Positions 24,471-33,367 of a stretch of 47,306 nt of DNA are shown here, piece by piece (within the stretch, counting starts at the first letter, position 1; the number at the start of each line of letters is the position of its first letter). The DNA lies in the NCBI GenBank assembly GCA_903898785.1, contig CAIUGU010000103.1:1-47306 (forward strand), given 5' to 3'. Both the position numbers and the translations under genes were made by a program. This stretch comes from an uncultured Pseudomonadota bacterium. GTDB lineage: Bacteria; Pseudomonadota; Gammaproteobacteria; Steroidobacterales; Steroidobacteraceae. The notes under the pieces were generated by a model. It worked only from the letters and a program-made list of their open reading frames with translations. It ran no database searches and was not told where the DNA came from.

Positions 24471-26840
24471 GTGAACAACCGAGCGTTGGATTCCGTTCGC
24501 CGTACTTCTTTTTGGGCACTGATGGCAACTTCCGGGTTGACCATGCCGGTTTCCCATGTCATGGCCGCCGCGCCGTCGACCACGGAGGTCGGCGTGCAGG
24601 AAGTGCTGGTGACCGCGCGTCGTCGCGAAGAAAGCCTGCAGGAAATTCCCCTGACCATTGCGGCGTTCAGCGGCGACCAACTGGAGCAGAGCAACGTCTC
24701 GAACGTGCAGGATCTGGCCGTGCTGGTGCCGAACCTGCAGATCACCGGCGGCGGCTCCACGCAAGGCACGGCAACAGGTGACTTCCGCATGCGCGGCATC
24801 CCTGGCGTCGCGAGATACATGGACGGCGTGTTCCTGAGCGGTGGCCAGGGTGCGCTGCAAAGCGTCGTCGAGCTTGAGCGAGTTGAAGTCCTGCGCGGAC
24901 CGCAGGGAACCCTGTTCGGCCGCGGTGCCATCGGTGGCGCGCTCCAGTACATCTCGAAGGATCCCCAGAAGGAGTTCGGTGCGCGCGTCCGTGCAACCGT
25001 CGGAACCCACGAGCGCAGGGACATCACGGCCAACGTGGATGTGCCGCTCGGCGACACGTTCTTCACGAAGTTCACGGTTGCGAGCCTGCACCGCGGTGGC
25101 TTCGTCGACAGCACGACGATCGACAAGGAATTCGGCGGGTCGGACGAGAAGATGTTCCGGGCCGCGATGTTGTGGACGCCGACTGAAAGCCTGACGGTCA
25201 AGTTGAGCGGACAGTTCACGGACATCGAGGAGGACGGCGATCCTCAAGTCCTCTTTGCGGTGACGCCCCAGCTCGTGACCCGGAACAATACGGCCGGTGT
25301 ACCGACGGCGACGCCGAACGACCCCTTCCTTTACAACTACTGCCTGACCTCGATCGCGGGCCGATGCGGACTTACCGGCGCACCGCTGACCAACAGTGCA
25401 TTGCCCGGCGAGTACGAGACCCGCTCCAACCAGAGCTGGCCCTCATACAAGCAGAAGCTCTATACCTTCGTGGGCGACGTCAACTTCGAGCTTAACGACA
25501 ACCTGGCCCTGAGGTGGATCTCCGGTTACCGCACATTCGACTGGGCCCACTACGGCGACAGCGACGGCACCGAATATGTGCTGTTCGAGCAGTGGCGCTA
25601 CACGGAGCGGAGAGAGTTCAGCCAGGAACTCCAGTTGCAGGGGTCGTATGATCGCCTCAATTTCACGGCAGGCCTGTACTACGACACCGGTTCGCAAGAG
25701 GCCTTCTCGTCACGCTGGCAGAACCTGGAACTCAACGTCACGGCCAACCGCAATGCGTTGCGTGCAGCGCTCGGCAATACGCTGGTCATTCCTTCTACTG
25801 GTTCGAGGAACAACCTGAGCAATCCGGACGAGACGGCGAAAGCCGTGTTTGCCGAGGGCACCTACAAGGTCACGGACGCGTTCTCTGCGACGGCGGGATT
25901 GCGCTATTCCCGGATCACGGCGAACTCGAGGACTCTCGCTCCGTGCGTCGGAACGCCGACGTACGGTGTGTTGTCCGAAAGCTTCTGCTATTCCAGCGTG
26001 ACTCGCGAGCAGCAGACGGAATACTCGAAGGTGACTCCGCGAGTTTCGCTGCAGTACCAGTGGTCGCCCGACCTGATGACGTACCTGACGTACTCGATGG
26101 GCTTCGACGCCGGCGGCATCAACAGCACGCCCGATCCGCGGCCGCTGGCCCAGCAGAACCCGCCACTGCCCAACGGGGGCTTGTTCCCGTTCGATCCGCA
26201 GGTGCTGAACAACTATGAGCTGGGCATTCGCTCCGACCTGTTAGGGGGGCTCGTGCGCCTGAATTCGTCGCTGTTCTACGGCATCTGGGACGACATCCAG
26301 GTGCAGCAGGAGCTCGTGCCGACGACGCGCTGGACCACCAATGCGGGCCAGGCCACAGTCAGCGGCATCGAGGTTGAAGGCGCGGCCGTCGTCAGCAGTG
26401 CCTTCCGCGTCAACTTCAACGTTGCGTACCTGAATGCCAAGTACACGGACCTCGGCAATCCCGGGCAGGTCAATCAGCTGACACTCGATACGCCGTTCCC
26501 GTTTGCGCCCGAGTACTCGGCGTCGCTGGGTCTCCAGTTCAACCAGGACTTGTCGAGCGGTGCCAAGCTGACCTACCGCACCGACTACGGCTGGCAAGAC
26601 GAGACGTGGACGAACCAGGACGACCTGAGCCGTGTAAAGCGTCCCGCCTACGGCCTGTTGAGCGCGAGCGTGGGCTATGACTCGCCTGCGGGCAACTGGG
26701 GTGTCTCGCTGGCCGGAACCAACCTGACGGACGAGTACTACCGGGTCAGCGGTTTCCGCATTCCCGATGTCCTGATCGACTTCGGCAATGTGGCTTCGCC
26801 CCGCGAATTCGCCCTCAATTTCCGCTTCAATTTCGATTGA
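24471..26840 (+). CDS. TonB-dependent outer-membrane receptor
   Basis: 789 residues from a GTG at 24471, preceded by GGGGGA. The resulting N-terminus gives a signal peptide ending near VMA-APS; the frame is open upstream to 24354 but without signal character. It has the TonB box VQEVLVTARRRE, and the plug features RMRGIPG, YMDGVFLSGGQG and ERVEVLRGPQGTLFGRGAIGGALQYISKDP. A long barrel ends at FALNFRFNFD, the last residue being Asp after the usual Phe. It imports an unknown organic or metal ligand. It leads a five-gene plus-strand operon of secreted proteins ending at 30682. Confidence 0.9.
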   Translation: MNNRALDSVRRTSFWALMATSGLTMPVSHVMAAAPSTTEVGVQEVLVTARRREESLQEIPLTIAAFSGDQLEQSNVSNVQDLAVLVPNLQITGGGSTQGTATGDFRMRGIPGVARYMDGVFLSGGQGALQSVVELERVEVLRGPQGTLFGRGAIGGALQYISKDPQKEFGARVRATVGTHERRDITANVDVPLGDTFFTKFTVASLHRGGFVDSTTIDKEFGGSDEKMFRAAMLWTPTESLTVKLSGQFTDIEEDGDPQVLFAVTPQLVTRNNTAGVPTATPNDPFLYNYCLTSIAGRCGLTGAPLTNSALPGEYETRSNQSWPSYKQKLYTFVGDVNFELNDNLALRWISGYRTFDWAHYGDSDGTEYVLFEQWRYTERREFSQELQLQGSYDRLNFTAGLYYDTGSQEAFSSRWQNLELNVTANRNALRAALGNTLVIPSTGSRNNLSNPDETAKAVFAEGTYKVTDAFSATAGLRYSRITANSRTLAPCVGTPTYGVLSESFCYSSVTREQQTEYSKVTPRVSLQYQWSPDLMTYLTYSMGFDAGGINSTPDPRPLAQQNPPLPNGGLFPFDPQVLNNYELGIRSDLLGGLVRLNSSLFYGIWDDIQVQQELVPTTRWTTNAGQATVSGIEVEGAAVVSSAFRVNFNVAYLNAKYTDLGNPGQVNQLTLDTPFPFAPEYSASLGLQFNQDLSSGAKLTYRTDYGWQDETWTNQDDLSRVKRPAYGLLSASVGYDSPAGNWGVSLAGTNLTDEYYRVSGFRIPDVLIDFGNVASPREFALNFRFNFD

Positions 26841-26912
26841 CGGTGAAGGCAGTTGGATCAGTCCGCCGCCGGCAGCCGGTCGGTGGCGGACCTTTTACCC
26901 AAGGGGAATGAC

Positions 26913-27824
26913 GTGAACGTCGAATCAGGGCGCTTCCCAGCTCAGTGCCCCGGAAGCGAACCCCGGGGCGGGACCTTCCGCACGAAGACCAGCTTCTGCA
27001 GGGCGATCGTCATGGCGGCTTTGGGATTGGCTGCCAGTTCTGCGCTCGCAGAAGTGGATCTCTCGGGGCTGTGGGCCGAGCGGCGACACGAGGACCAGCC
27101 GGAGCGAGGCCCTGGCCCGTCTCTGGTCGAGTACGAAGGGCTGCCCATCAACGAATCGGCCAGGCAGGTCGGCCTTGCCTACGACCCGTCGATCCTGACG
27201 CTCGAGGAATTCCAGTGCCGTCCGCATCCCGCCGACTACGGCTCGCGGCACTCGCAGTTCCGCATGTGGAAGGACGTGGATTCAGTGACGCAGGAAGTCG
27301 TCGCGTGGCGGACGCGCCGAGAATGGCAGGCGCCCGAGCGGACGTTCTACATGGACGGTCGCGCCCATCCGCCGGTGTTTGCGGGCCACTCCTGGCAGGG
27401 ATTCACGACGGCGCGCTGGGAAGGCGACGTGCTGTCCGCGGAAACCACGCACCTCAAGATGTCGTACTTGCGTCGCAACGGCATTCCACGCAGCGACCTG
27501 GCAACGCTCTCCGAGCACTACATCAGGCATGGTAACTACCTGACGGTCGTGGCGGTCATACGGGATCCCGTCTACCTGACGGAACCCATGATCCGGAGCT
27601 CCGACTACGCGCTTGACATGCGCAGGACCATCGCGCCCTATCCGTGCGACATCGTCGTGGAGATCGCCGACCGGAAGCCGGGTTATGTGCCGCACTACCT
27701 GCCCGGGCGCAATCCGTTCCTGACGGAGTACGCACAGCAGCACAAGCTGCCGCAAGACGCAGTGCTGGGTGGCGCGCAGACGATGTACCCGGAGTACATC
27801 GAGGCAGCAAGGGGAGCGAGATGA
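26913..27824 (+). CDS. GHWEGD-type secreted protein
   Basis: 303 residues from a GTG at 26913 that follows AAGGGGA; an in-frame ATG at 26853 is not supported. The long N-region and hydrophobic stretch ending in SALA-EVDL serve as the signal peptide. Motifs: VDLSGLWAE, a Cys-rich region around FQCRPHPAD, RTFYMDGRAHPPVF, ARWEGDVLSAET, YLRRNGIPRSDLATLSEHYIRH, and VIRDPVYLTEPMIRSSD. It closely resembles the N-terminal half of the protein at 31473-33365. Its stop overlaps the next start (ATGA). Unknown function; probably periplasmic. Confidence 0.78.
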   Translation: MNVESGRFPAQCPGSEPRGGTFRTKTSFCRAIVMAALGLAASSALAEVDLSGLWAERRHEDQPERGPGPSLVEYEGLPINESARQVGLAYDPSILTLEEFQCRPHPADYGSRHSQFRMWKDVDSVTQEVVAWRTRREWQAPERTFYMDGRAHPPVFAGHSWQGFTTARWEGDVLSAETTHLKMSYLRRNGIPRSDLATLSEHYIRHGNYLTVVAVIRDPVYLTEPMIRSSDYALDMRRTIAPYPCDIVVEIADRKPGYVPHYLPGRNPFLTEYAQQHKLPQDAVLGGAQTMYPEYIEAARGAR

Positions 27825-28807
27825 TGAAGTCGGCGGACACCCTGCTGAGGGCAACCTGGCATTCCATGCGCCACGGAGCCGCTGCGGCGCTGGCGGTTTG
27901 CGGTGTCGCAATGATCCCGGTGATGGCCGGCGCGCACGACGACGCGCAGAGGCACACGCACCTGACGATGACCAACCAGCCGCGCACGGCGATGACCTGG
28001 TATCGCGATATCGTCTATGACGCCACATACAAGGACCCCGAGCGCGTCAGCCTCGATCTCTACGTGCCGGATCCCGTCCGCGAGCGGATGCCCGTCGTGC
28101 TGTTCGTCCATGGCGGCGGGTTCCGCAGCTCGGACAAGTCCTACTACAAGGACCTCGGCAGCAAGCCGGACTGGTTGACGCGGGACATCGGTGCGATCTT
28201 CGTACCCATCAACTTCCGGTTCCTGCCGGACGGGGGCTATCCGAACAGTGTGCAGGACGTTGCCAATGCGCTCGCCTGGGTGCATCAGAACATCGCCAAG
28301 TACGGCGGTGACCCCAACCGGATCGTGCTGTTTGCGCACGCAACCGGCATCCTTTCGGCGGGCCTCGTCGCCACCGACGAGCAGTTCCTGACTCGCGCCG
28401 GCAAGTCACTCGACTTGCTGAAGGGATTCATCGGCGTCGATGGCGCCTTTTTCGACAACACCAACCCGGGCGGCGGCGTGCGCAATGTCTTTGCGTCAAC
28501 CGATGCCACCTTGCTGCGCAATGGATCCCCGATCCACCAGATTACCCCGGGAAAACGGATTCCACCCGCGCTGATCCTGTACGGTGGGCAGGGGGGCGCG
28601 GTCGGCCCGCAGTCAGAGGCCTTTGCGGCAGCCATGCGCGACAAGGGCTTCAAGGCGACGGCGATCGAGATGTATTCGAAAGACCACTTCACGGTCAACG
28701 AGGACATCGGGGTCCCGGGCGACGAGACGACCATTGCCGTCACGCGATTCCTGCAGGAGATCGGCGTTGCGGCCAAGCCGGTGTCCCAGGGCAACGCGGC
28801 TCGCTGA
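27821..28807 (+). CDS. Alpha/beta-hydrolase-fold protein lacking the catalytic serine
   Basis: 328 residues; start at the first of two ATGs (27821), after AAGGGGAG, overlapping the preceding stop by four bases. A signal peptide ends near VMAGA. The esterase/lipase pattern is clear: YVPDPVRERMPVVLFVHGGGF (oxyanion HGGG at 97-100), GAIFVPINFRF, DVANALAWVHQNIAKYGGDPNRI. The nucleophile elbow, normally G-H-S-A-G, reads A-H-A-T-G (172-176), so Ser is replaced by Ala174. The later acid position (normally G-D-x-D) is LILYGGQGGAV, with no acid. His289 (KDHF) is kept. It is likely a non-catalytic binding protein or scaffold unless the serine lies elsewhere. Confidence 0.8.
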   Translation: MMKSADTLLRATWHSMRHGAAAALAVCGVAMIPVMAGAHDDAQRHTHLTMTNQPRTAMTWYRDIVYDATYKDPERVSLDLYVPDPVRERMPVVLFVHGGGFRSSDKSYYKDLGSKPDWLTRDIGAIFVPINFRFLPDGGYPNSVQDVANALAWVHQNIAKYGGDPNRIVLFAHATGILSAGLVATDEQFLTRAGKSLDLLKGFIGVDGAFFDNTNPGGGVRNVFASTDATLLRNGSPIHQITPGKRIPPALILYGGQGGAVGPQSEAFAAAMRDKGFKATAIEMYSKDHFTVNEDIGVPGDETTIAVTRFLQEIGVAAKPVSQGNAAR

Positions 28808-28977
28808 ATACGAGCAGGTAAGCAGCTGGCGCCGAGGCGGTGGCATTTGCCGGGAGAGCGAGATCGTCATTGCATGAGGAGCCTGCGAATTCGGAACGGG
28901 GCCTGTTCCCGAAGGCGACCATCGATTCCGTGATTCGCGGGAAGCGGGAATTCAAGCCAGAGAACGAGAGGATGAAC

Positions 28978-30201
28978 ATGTTCGAGACACTGACACGGCG
29001 TCGCATTTCTGTTGCCACCAGCTGCGTGCTGGCGCTAGCGCTGGCGGCATCGTTGGTGCCGGTCGAGGCGGCTCAGCCCGCCCAGGCAGCCCAGGCGGCC
29101 CCGACCACCATTGACCCGCTCCGTCCCTTCGCGGGCCTCGCATCCGCACAGGCTTGGGCGCAGCGGTTCCGGACGGAGGCCAAGCCGGACCCGAGTGACC
29201 GTTTCAACAACCTCACGGCCGGGGAATGGTGGAACCGGACCTGGAACGGCGAGTGGACGTCTGCTGCTGCCGAGGGCAAGAGCTTCGCCGAGTTCTACAA
29301 GGGCCTGCAGGGCCGGTCGGGCAACAGCGTCGTGCTGAAGAGCCCGTATCCGTACACTTCCGCAGAGGCCCACTGGAATGCGTGGAAGCAGGCTGCGGGC
29401 GGCGGCACCAAGCATACGCGTGCCACGCTGCCTGACTGGTCCGGCGACTGGGAGACCCGCACGCTGGTGACCGGCGGCGCGATCCAGGTGCGGGACGTGT
29501 GGGCCGGCGTGTCTGCCGAGTACAAGCCGCGCTTTGCACAGGCATTGCAGTCGGAGCTCGAGGGCTCGCACTGGTGGCCGGCAGACGAGTGCCTTCCGAA
29601 CGGCTACTTCCGCGACGGCTGGGCGATGCGCTACGTCATGCTCGATGAACACGTGATGATCTCGGCGGAAGACCAGCCCGTGAACGAATACCGCATCGTC
29701 TACCACGACGGCCGCGGTTTCGTTCCGCCGGAGGCCGCCTTCCCGTCCTGGTACGGACAGTCGCAGGGCTTCTGGGATCGCGACGAGCTCATTGTCTGGG
29801 TCAAGGACATCAAGGGCTGGTTCTCGGGCCACGGCCTGCCGGAGTACAGCGACGACATGCAGATCATCGAGCGCTGGAAGCGCATCGGCAACGAGATCGT
29901 CGTCGACGTGACGATGTACGATCCGAAGGCGTTCGCGTTCCCGTGGCACGACGTGGTGGTCCATGCGCCGCGCAAGGACTGGAAGTCGCCGCCGCCCGTG
30001 CACAACGAGTGCGTCTCGACCAACAACGCCTACCACAATGCGGATGGACGCATCGCGGAGTTCGCGCCGGGGGATCCGCAGTACAACAACATGTTTGAAC
30101 CACGCCCGTGGGCCGAGGTCTTCAAGCGTATGGAGGATGCCAAGCGTGCCGGTCGCCTCCCGAAAGCAGCCGACTTCATGCCAGGTGCGGGCGGGAACTG
30201 A
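28978..30201 (+). CDS. Secreted protein of unknown function in the TonB operon
   Basis: 407 residues from the ATG at 28978, which has GAGAGG six bases before it; an ATG at 28972 would have its ribosome site touching the start. Signal peptide ends near VEA-AQP. The mature protein is rich in Trp/Tyr: GEWWNRTWNGEW, LPDWSGDWETRTL, WWPADECLPNGYFRDGWAMRYVM, EDQPVNEYRIVYHDGRGF, SQGFWDRDELIVWVKDIKGW, and DVTMYDPKAFAFPWHDVVVH. The order DWSG, C-L-P-x-G, E-Y-R-I-V-Y-H-D-G-R, G-x-W-D-x-D-x-L, then D-P-K-x-F parallels the GHWEGD proteins and I think it is a distant relative. Function unknown. Confidence 0.75.
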   Translation: MFETLTRRRISVATSCVLALALAASLVPVEAAQPAQAAQAAPTTIDPLRPFAGLASAQAWAQRFRTEAKPDPSDRFNNLTAGEWWNRTWNGEWTSAAAEGKSFAEFYKGLQGRSGNSVVLKSPYPYTSAEAHWNAWKQAAGGGTKHTRATLPDWSGDWETRTLVTGGAIQVRDVWAGVSAEYKPRFAQALQSELEGSHWWPADECLPNGYFRDGWAMRYVMLDEHVMISAEDQPVNEYRIVYHDGRGFVPPEAAFPSWYGQSQGFWDRDELIVWVKDIKGWFSGHGLPEYSDDMQIIERWKRIGNEIVVDVTMYDPKAFAFPWHDVVVHAPRKDWKSPPPVHNECVSTNNAYHNADGRIAEFAPGDPQYNNMFEPRPWAEVFKRMEDAKRAGRLPKAADFMPGAGGN

Positions 30202-30271
30202 TCGCGAGGCTGCGCCCGGACTTCCGGGCGCGTGGTCTCAGGCAAACAGACAAGTGACTGGAGGAATGATC

Positions 30272-30682
30272 GTGAACAGGAACCAGGTTGGGAAGATCGG
30301 AGTGGCGATGGTTGCCGTGGCGATGGCGTCGTTCGGGCTCGCCGCGCAGGCACATCACTCCCATGCGATGTTCGATGAAGGCAAGGAGACGACGATCACC
30401 GGCAAGGTGGCGGCCGTCAGCTACATGAACCCGCACGTGTACGTGTCCATCGAGGTCAAGGGTGCCAGCAATGCGCCCGAGAAGTGGTCCATCGAGATGT
30501 CCCACATCGGCAACATGATGAACCGTGGCGTGATGCGCGACACGATGAAGGTCGGCGATGAGGTCGTGCTGACGATGAATCCGTTGCGTGATGGCAAGAA
30601 CGGCGGCAGCTACACGCGCATCGTGTCCATCAACGGGGTCAAGAACACCGCGGAAGGCGGTAACTGGGCAGCTGCCAAGTAA
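30272..30682 (+). CDS. DUF6152 secreted protein
   Basis: 136 residues from a GTG at 30272, with GGAGG seven bases upstream; an ATG at 30266 lies too close to that site. The signal peptide ends near AAQA before HHSHAMFDE. Then ETTITGKVAAVSYMNPHVYVSIEV, WSIEMSHIGNMM, GDEVVLTMNPLRDGKNGG. As in the other copies, HH and N-P-H are kept. It is the last gene of the TonB receptor operon, 70 bases after the preceding stop; a possible hairpin follows at 30719. Confidence 0.85.
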   Translation: MNRNQVGKIGVAMVAVAMASFGLAAQAHHSHAMFDEGKETTITGKVAAVSYMNPHVYVSIEVKGASNAPEKWSIEMSHIGNMMNRGVMRDTMKVGDEVVLTMNPLRDGKNGGSYTRIVSINGVKNTAEGGNWAAAK

Positions 30683-30718
30683 GCATCGCTGACGACAGCT
30701 TTGCCAAACCCTTCGCGA

Positions 30719-30747
30719 CCGATCCTGCCTTCTCTGTGCCGGATCGG
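30719..30747 (+). terminator. Possible hairpin after the TonB operon
   Basis: CCGATCC (30719-30725) pairs with GGATCGG (30741-30747) around a 15-base loop, about 37 bases after the stop of the DUF6152 gene. No T-run follows. It is weak evidence for the end of the operon. Confidence 0.3.
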
Positions 30748-30920
30748 GTCACTCGCGCTGCCGAGTCTCGCTGCCCTTGATGGCGGCGTGATTCGGCAGT
30801 CACCCGTCCCCCGTCGCGTCGAATACCGCTAGCCCGGCAATCCTGGACTCGACGCCCTGCTCGCGCGGGTGCTCTAATCGGTCCGCCTGCAACCACTACC
30901 GGTGACTTGGGGATCCCGTG

Positions 30921-31415
30921 ATGACCGAGCCGCTTGATTCCCTGGTGCCGAAGGAACTGTCGACGCTGTCGTGCCGGCCGCTGTTCGCGTTCCAGATCGA
31001 CGTGCGCAAACCCGACGTCGTGGGCGCGACGCCCGGGCATGACCGGCGCATCGGCGAGATCACGGGAGGCCGCTTCGAGGGGCCGCGGCTGCGCGGCAGG
31101 GTGCTGTCGGGCGGCAGCGACTGGCAGTCGTTGCGGCGCGACGGCGCGACGACGCTGAACGTGCGGATCGTGCTGCAGACGGATGACGATGCGCTGATCG
31201 CGATGACGTACCTCGGCGTGCGCCACGGCCCACAGGCGGTGCTGGACCGCATGGCCCGCGGCGAGGTCGTGAATCCGTCGGAGTACTACATGCGCGCGAC
31301 GCCGTACTTCGAAACGGCGGCCGAACGCTATGACTGGCTGAACCGCGTTGTCACCGTGGCTTACGGCCATCGCGTCGCGGGCGGCGCGATCTACCAGGTG
31401 TTCGAGATCCTGTAG
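30921..31415 (+). CDS. DUF3237 family protein
   Basis: 164 residues from the ATG at 30921 (GGGGA seven bases before); a GTG one codon upstream is possible. No signal peptide. It shows the DUF3237 pattern: LFAFQIDVRKPDVVG, IGEITGGRFEGPRLRGRVLSGG, SDWQSLRRDG, LNVRIVLQTDDDALIAMTYLGVRHG, and EYYMRATPYFETAAERYDWLNRVVTVAYGHR. These beta-barrel proteins are small and cytoplasmic, and are often found in gene clusters for aromatic or secondary compound breakdown, but have no proven activity known to me. It is a single gene with a spacer of about 235 bases before it. Confidence 0.82.
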   Translation: MTEPLDSLVPKELSTLSCRPLFAFQIDVRKPDVVGATPGHDRRIGEITGGRFEGPRLRGRVLSGGSDWQSLRRDGATTLNVRIVLQTDDDALIAMTYLGVRHGPQAVLDRMARGEVVNPSEYYMRATPYFETAAERYDWLNRVVTVAYGHRVAGGAIYQVFEIL

Positions 31416-31472
31416 GGCAGGGCTGCAATGGCGGGCGGGATCCGTCGTACGGACCCGCCCGCCCTGCTCTGC

Positions 31473-33365
31473 CTAGTTGCGCGTCCTGGCCGGTGCAGCC
31501 TTGAGGCTGCGATAGACGGCCTCGTTGAACGCCGCACTCGACGTGGGCCCGGTGGGGCTGCCGTAGCGTGTGTCGTAGTCCCGCGTCATCCGGGCCGCCT
31601 TGACCTGTTCGAGCGTCCGGCCTTTCTTGATCGCATCCGCAAAGCGATCGCGGACCAGCGTTGCCATCTCGCGGTATTCCGTGACGTCGCCTTCGTCATA
31701 GAGCCGGCCCTGGCCCGGGACCACCATCGTGCCGCCCTGCGCGTGCCACGAGGGCACCGTGATCGCGAGGATCCGGTTCAGGACATCCACCGTCGCCTGG
31801 ATCGATCCGCCGTCTTCGAGGTTGATGTGCGGATAGCTCACGCCCGGCAGTAGGGGGCCGGTGGCCAGCACGCCCGACTCGCGGAAGAACACCATGACGG
31901 CGGCACTGCTGTTCACGCCCGGCGTATGGATGATGTGGATCGGCTCGTCGTTGAAGTAGATCGTCCGCTCGCCGCGGAAGAAGGTGTCGGTCGGGATCAT
32001 CTCGCTCGCCGCCCTCGCGCGCCCCAGCGCGAGGCCGACGCTTTCGTGCGCGATGATGTTCGCGACCTGGCCGCCCGGGTTCAGCGGCGCGTTGATGACG
32101 GGGGTCGCCCCGATGCGCGACAAGTCCGCGGACGTATAGACGATCTCGCGGACCGGCTTGTTGCCGGCGATCTTGCGGATCTCGGCGAGGATCGCCGCGG
32201 CGTGCTCCTGGCTGCCCGGATCGACGACCATGATGCCCTCGTCACCCACCTGCACGACGGTGTTCCGTCCGCCTGCGGTGATGGCCCACACCTTCCCCTT
32301 GACGTGTTGCGTGACGATGCCGTTCTCGGGGGAGAACGGTTGCGCCTTGGGGGGTTGCAGCATCACGGGGGGCGGATTGGCGAGCAGGCTCAACACCTGG
32401 CCGGCCCGGTAGGCCCCGAGTGCGCGCAACGGCTGCATGAAGTCGGGATACATGGTGTCGGCACCGCCAAACGCTGCCCTGAGCGGAATGTCGTAGAGGC
32501 GGCTGAAGGTCTCGGTCTCCGAGGCTTCTTCGGTCGGCAGGAAGTGCGGAATGCGGCCCTCCGGGGCATCCAGTTCATCGATGCCCGTGCACTTGTAGAA
32601 CGTGCCGCCCGGGCCGCCGTCCTGCGTGCCGCCGAAGGCTTCGATCAACTGTGCATTCACGCGGAAAGCAGCCTTCAAGTCCGTGGTGCGCACCAGCGGC
32701 TCGGTGAAATAGACCGGATCCTCCACGATCGAATTCAGCGTGAGGTAGTTGTCGTGCCGGATGAAGTACTCGAGCATGCGGGCCTGGTCGCTGGTCGGCA
32801 CGCGGTTGCGGCGGACGTACCCTGCCTTGATGTGCGTCGTCTCGACGACCAGTTTGTCGTCGACCCACTTGCCCGTGGAGAACCCTTCGTACGTGTGGCG
32901 CGCATACGGGCCCGGGTGCGGGCGGCCGTCCATCCAGATGGTGCGGGGCAGGCTGTAGTTGCCGGTGACCTTGTAGGCCACGAGCTTCTCGGTGACCGGA
33001 TCGTAGATCTTCACGATCGACATGCCGCCGGGCGCCCGGTTCTGGTAGGTCACCGGATGCAGCTTGCACTGGTTCTCCGGCACCGTCAGCCATTGGGACG
33101 AATGGGCGCGCGCGCGGTACATCCCGGCTTCATTGATCGGCAGGCCGGCGAAGTCGCCGCCGTCAGGGCCCGCGCCGCGGTCCTGCGTGTCTTCATGCAG
33201 CTGCGCGGCGCCGGGGAAGCCGCCGCCGCCAGGCGGGTCCCAGTCACCGACGATATCCATCAGGGGGTACATGCCCCTGGATGCCTGGGCCTGGACAAGG
33301 CCCGGCGCCGTCGTGACGGCAAGCACTGCCAGGGCAAGTCCGCAAGTTGTATTGATGCGCTTCAT
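31473..33365 (-). CDS. Secreted fusion: GHWEGD-like domain plus degenerate MBL-fold domain
   Basis: 630 residues with a signal peptide ending at VQA-QAS. Residues about 35-310 are the GHWEGD-type domain: C100 region, RTIWMDGRPHPGPY at 141-154, STGKWVDDKLVVETTHIK at 163-180, GYVRRNRVPTSD, EDPVYFTEPLVRTTDL. Residues about 345-575 are an MBL-like domain: VWAITAGGRNTVVQVGDEGIMVVDPGS (359-385), IIAHESV, IHIIHTPGVNSS, YPHINLEDGGSIQATVDVL, VVPGQGRL. All metal-ligand motifs are lost: THxHxDH reads TSADLSR (411-417), the His of the next site is Val or Ser, GD reads GP (503-504), and PGHG reads PGQG. The start at 33365 lies two bases after the upstream stop, so the two genes are coupled. A non-catalytic role is likely. 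Confidence 0.8.
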   Translation of the reverse strand: MKRINTTCGLALAVLAVTTAPGLVQAQASRGMYPLMDIVGDWDPPGGGGFPGAAQLHEDTQDRGAGPDGGDFAGLPINEAGMYRARAHSSQWLTVPENQCKLHPVTYQNRAPGGMSIVKIYDPVTEKLVAYKVTGNYSLPRTIWMDGRPHPGPYARHTYEGFSTGKWVDDKLVVETTHIKAGYVRRNRVPTSDQARMLEYFIRHDNYLTLNSIVEDPVYFTEPLVRTTDLKAAFRVNAQLIEAFGGTQDGGPGGTFYKCTGIDELDAPEGRIPHFLPTEEASETETFSRLYDIPLRAAFGGADTMYPDFMQPLRALGAYRAGQVLSLLANPPPVMLQPPKAQPFSPENGIVTQHVKGKVWAITAGGRNTVVQVGDEGIMVVDPGSQEHAAAILAEIRKIAGNKPVREIVYTSADLSRIGATPVINAPLNPGGQVANIIAHESVGLALGRARAASEMIPTDTFFRGERTIYFNDEPIHIIHTPGVNSSAAVMVFFRESGVLATGPLLPGVSYPHINLEDGGSIQATVDVLNRILAITVPSWHAQGGTMVVPGQGRLYDEGDVTEYREMATLVRDRFADAIKKGRTLEQVKAARMTRDYDTRYGSPTGPTSSAAFNEAVYRSLKAAPARTRN

Positions 33366-33367
33366 GG

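Noticed and set aside
28946-28960. GAATTCAAG match to the 35029 gene tail before the 28978 gene
   Set aside because: Only about ten bases match; no flanking similarity, unlike the copy at 22734-22813.
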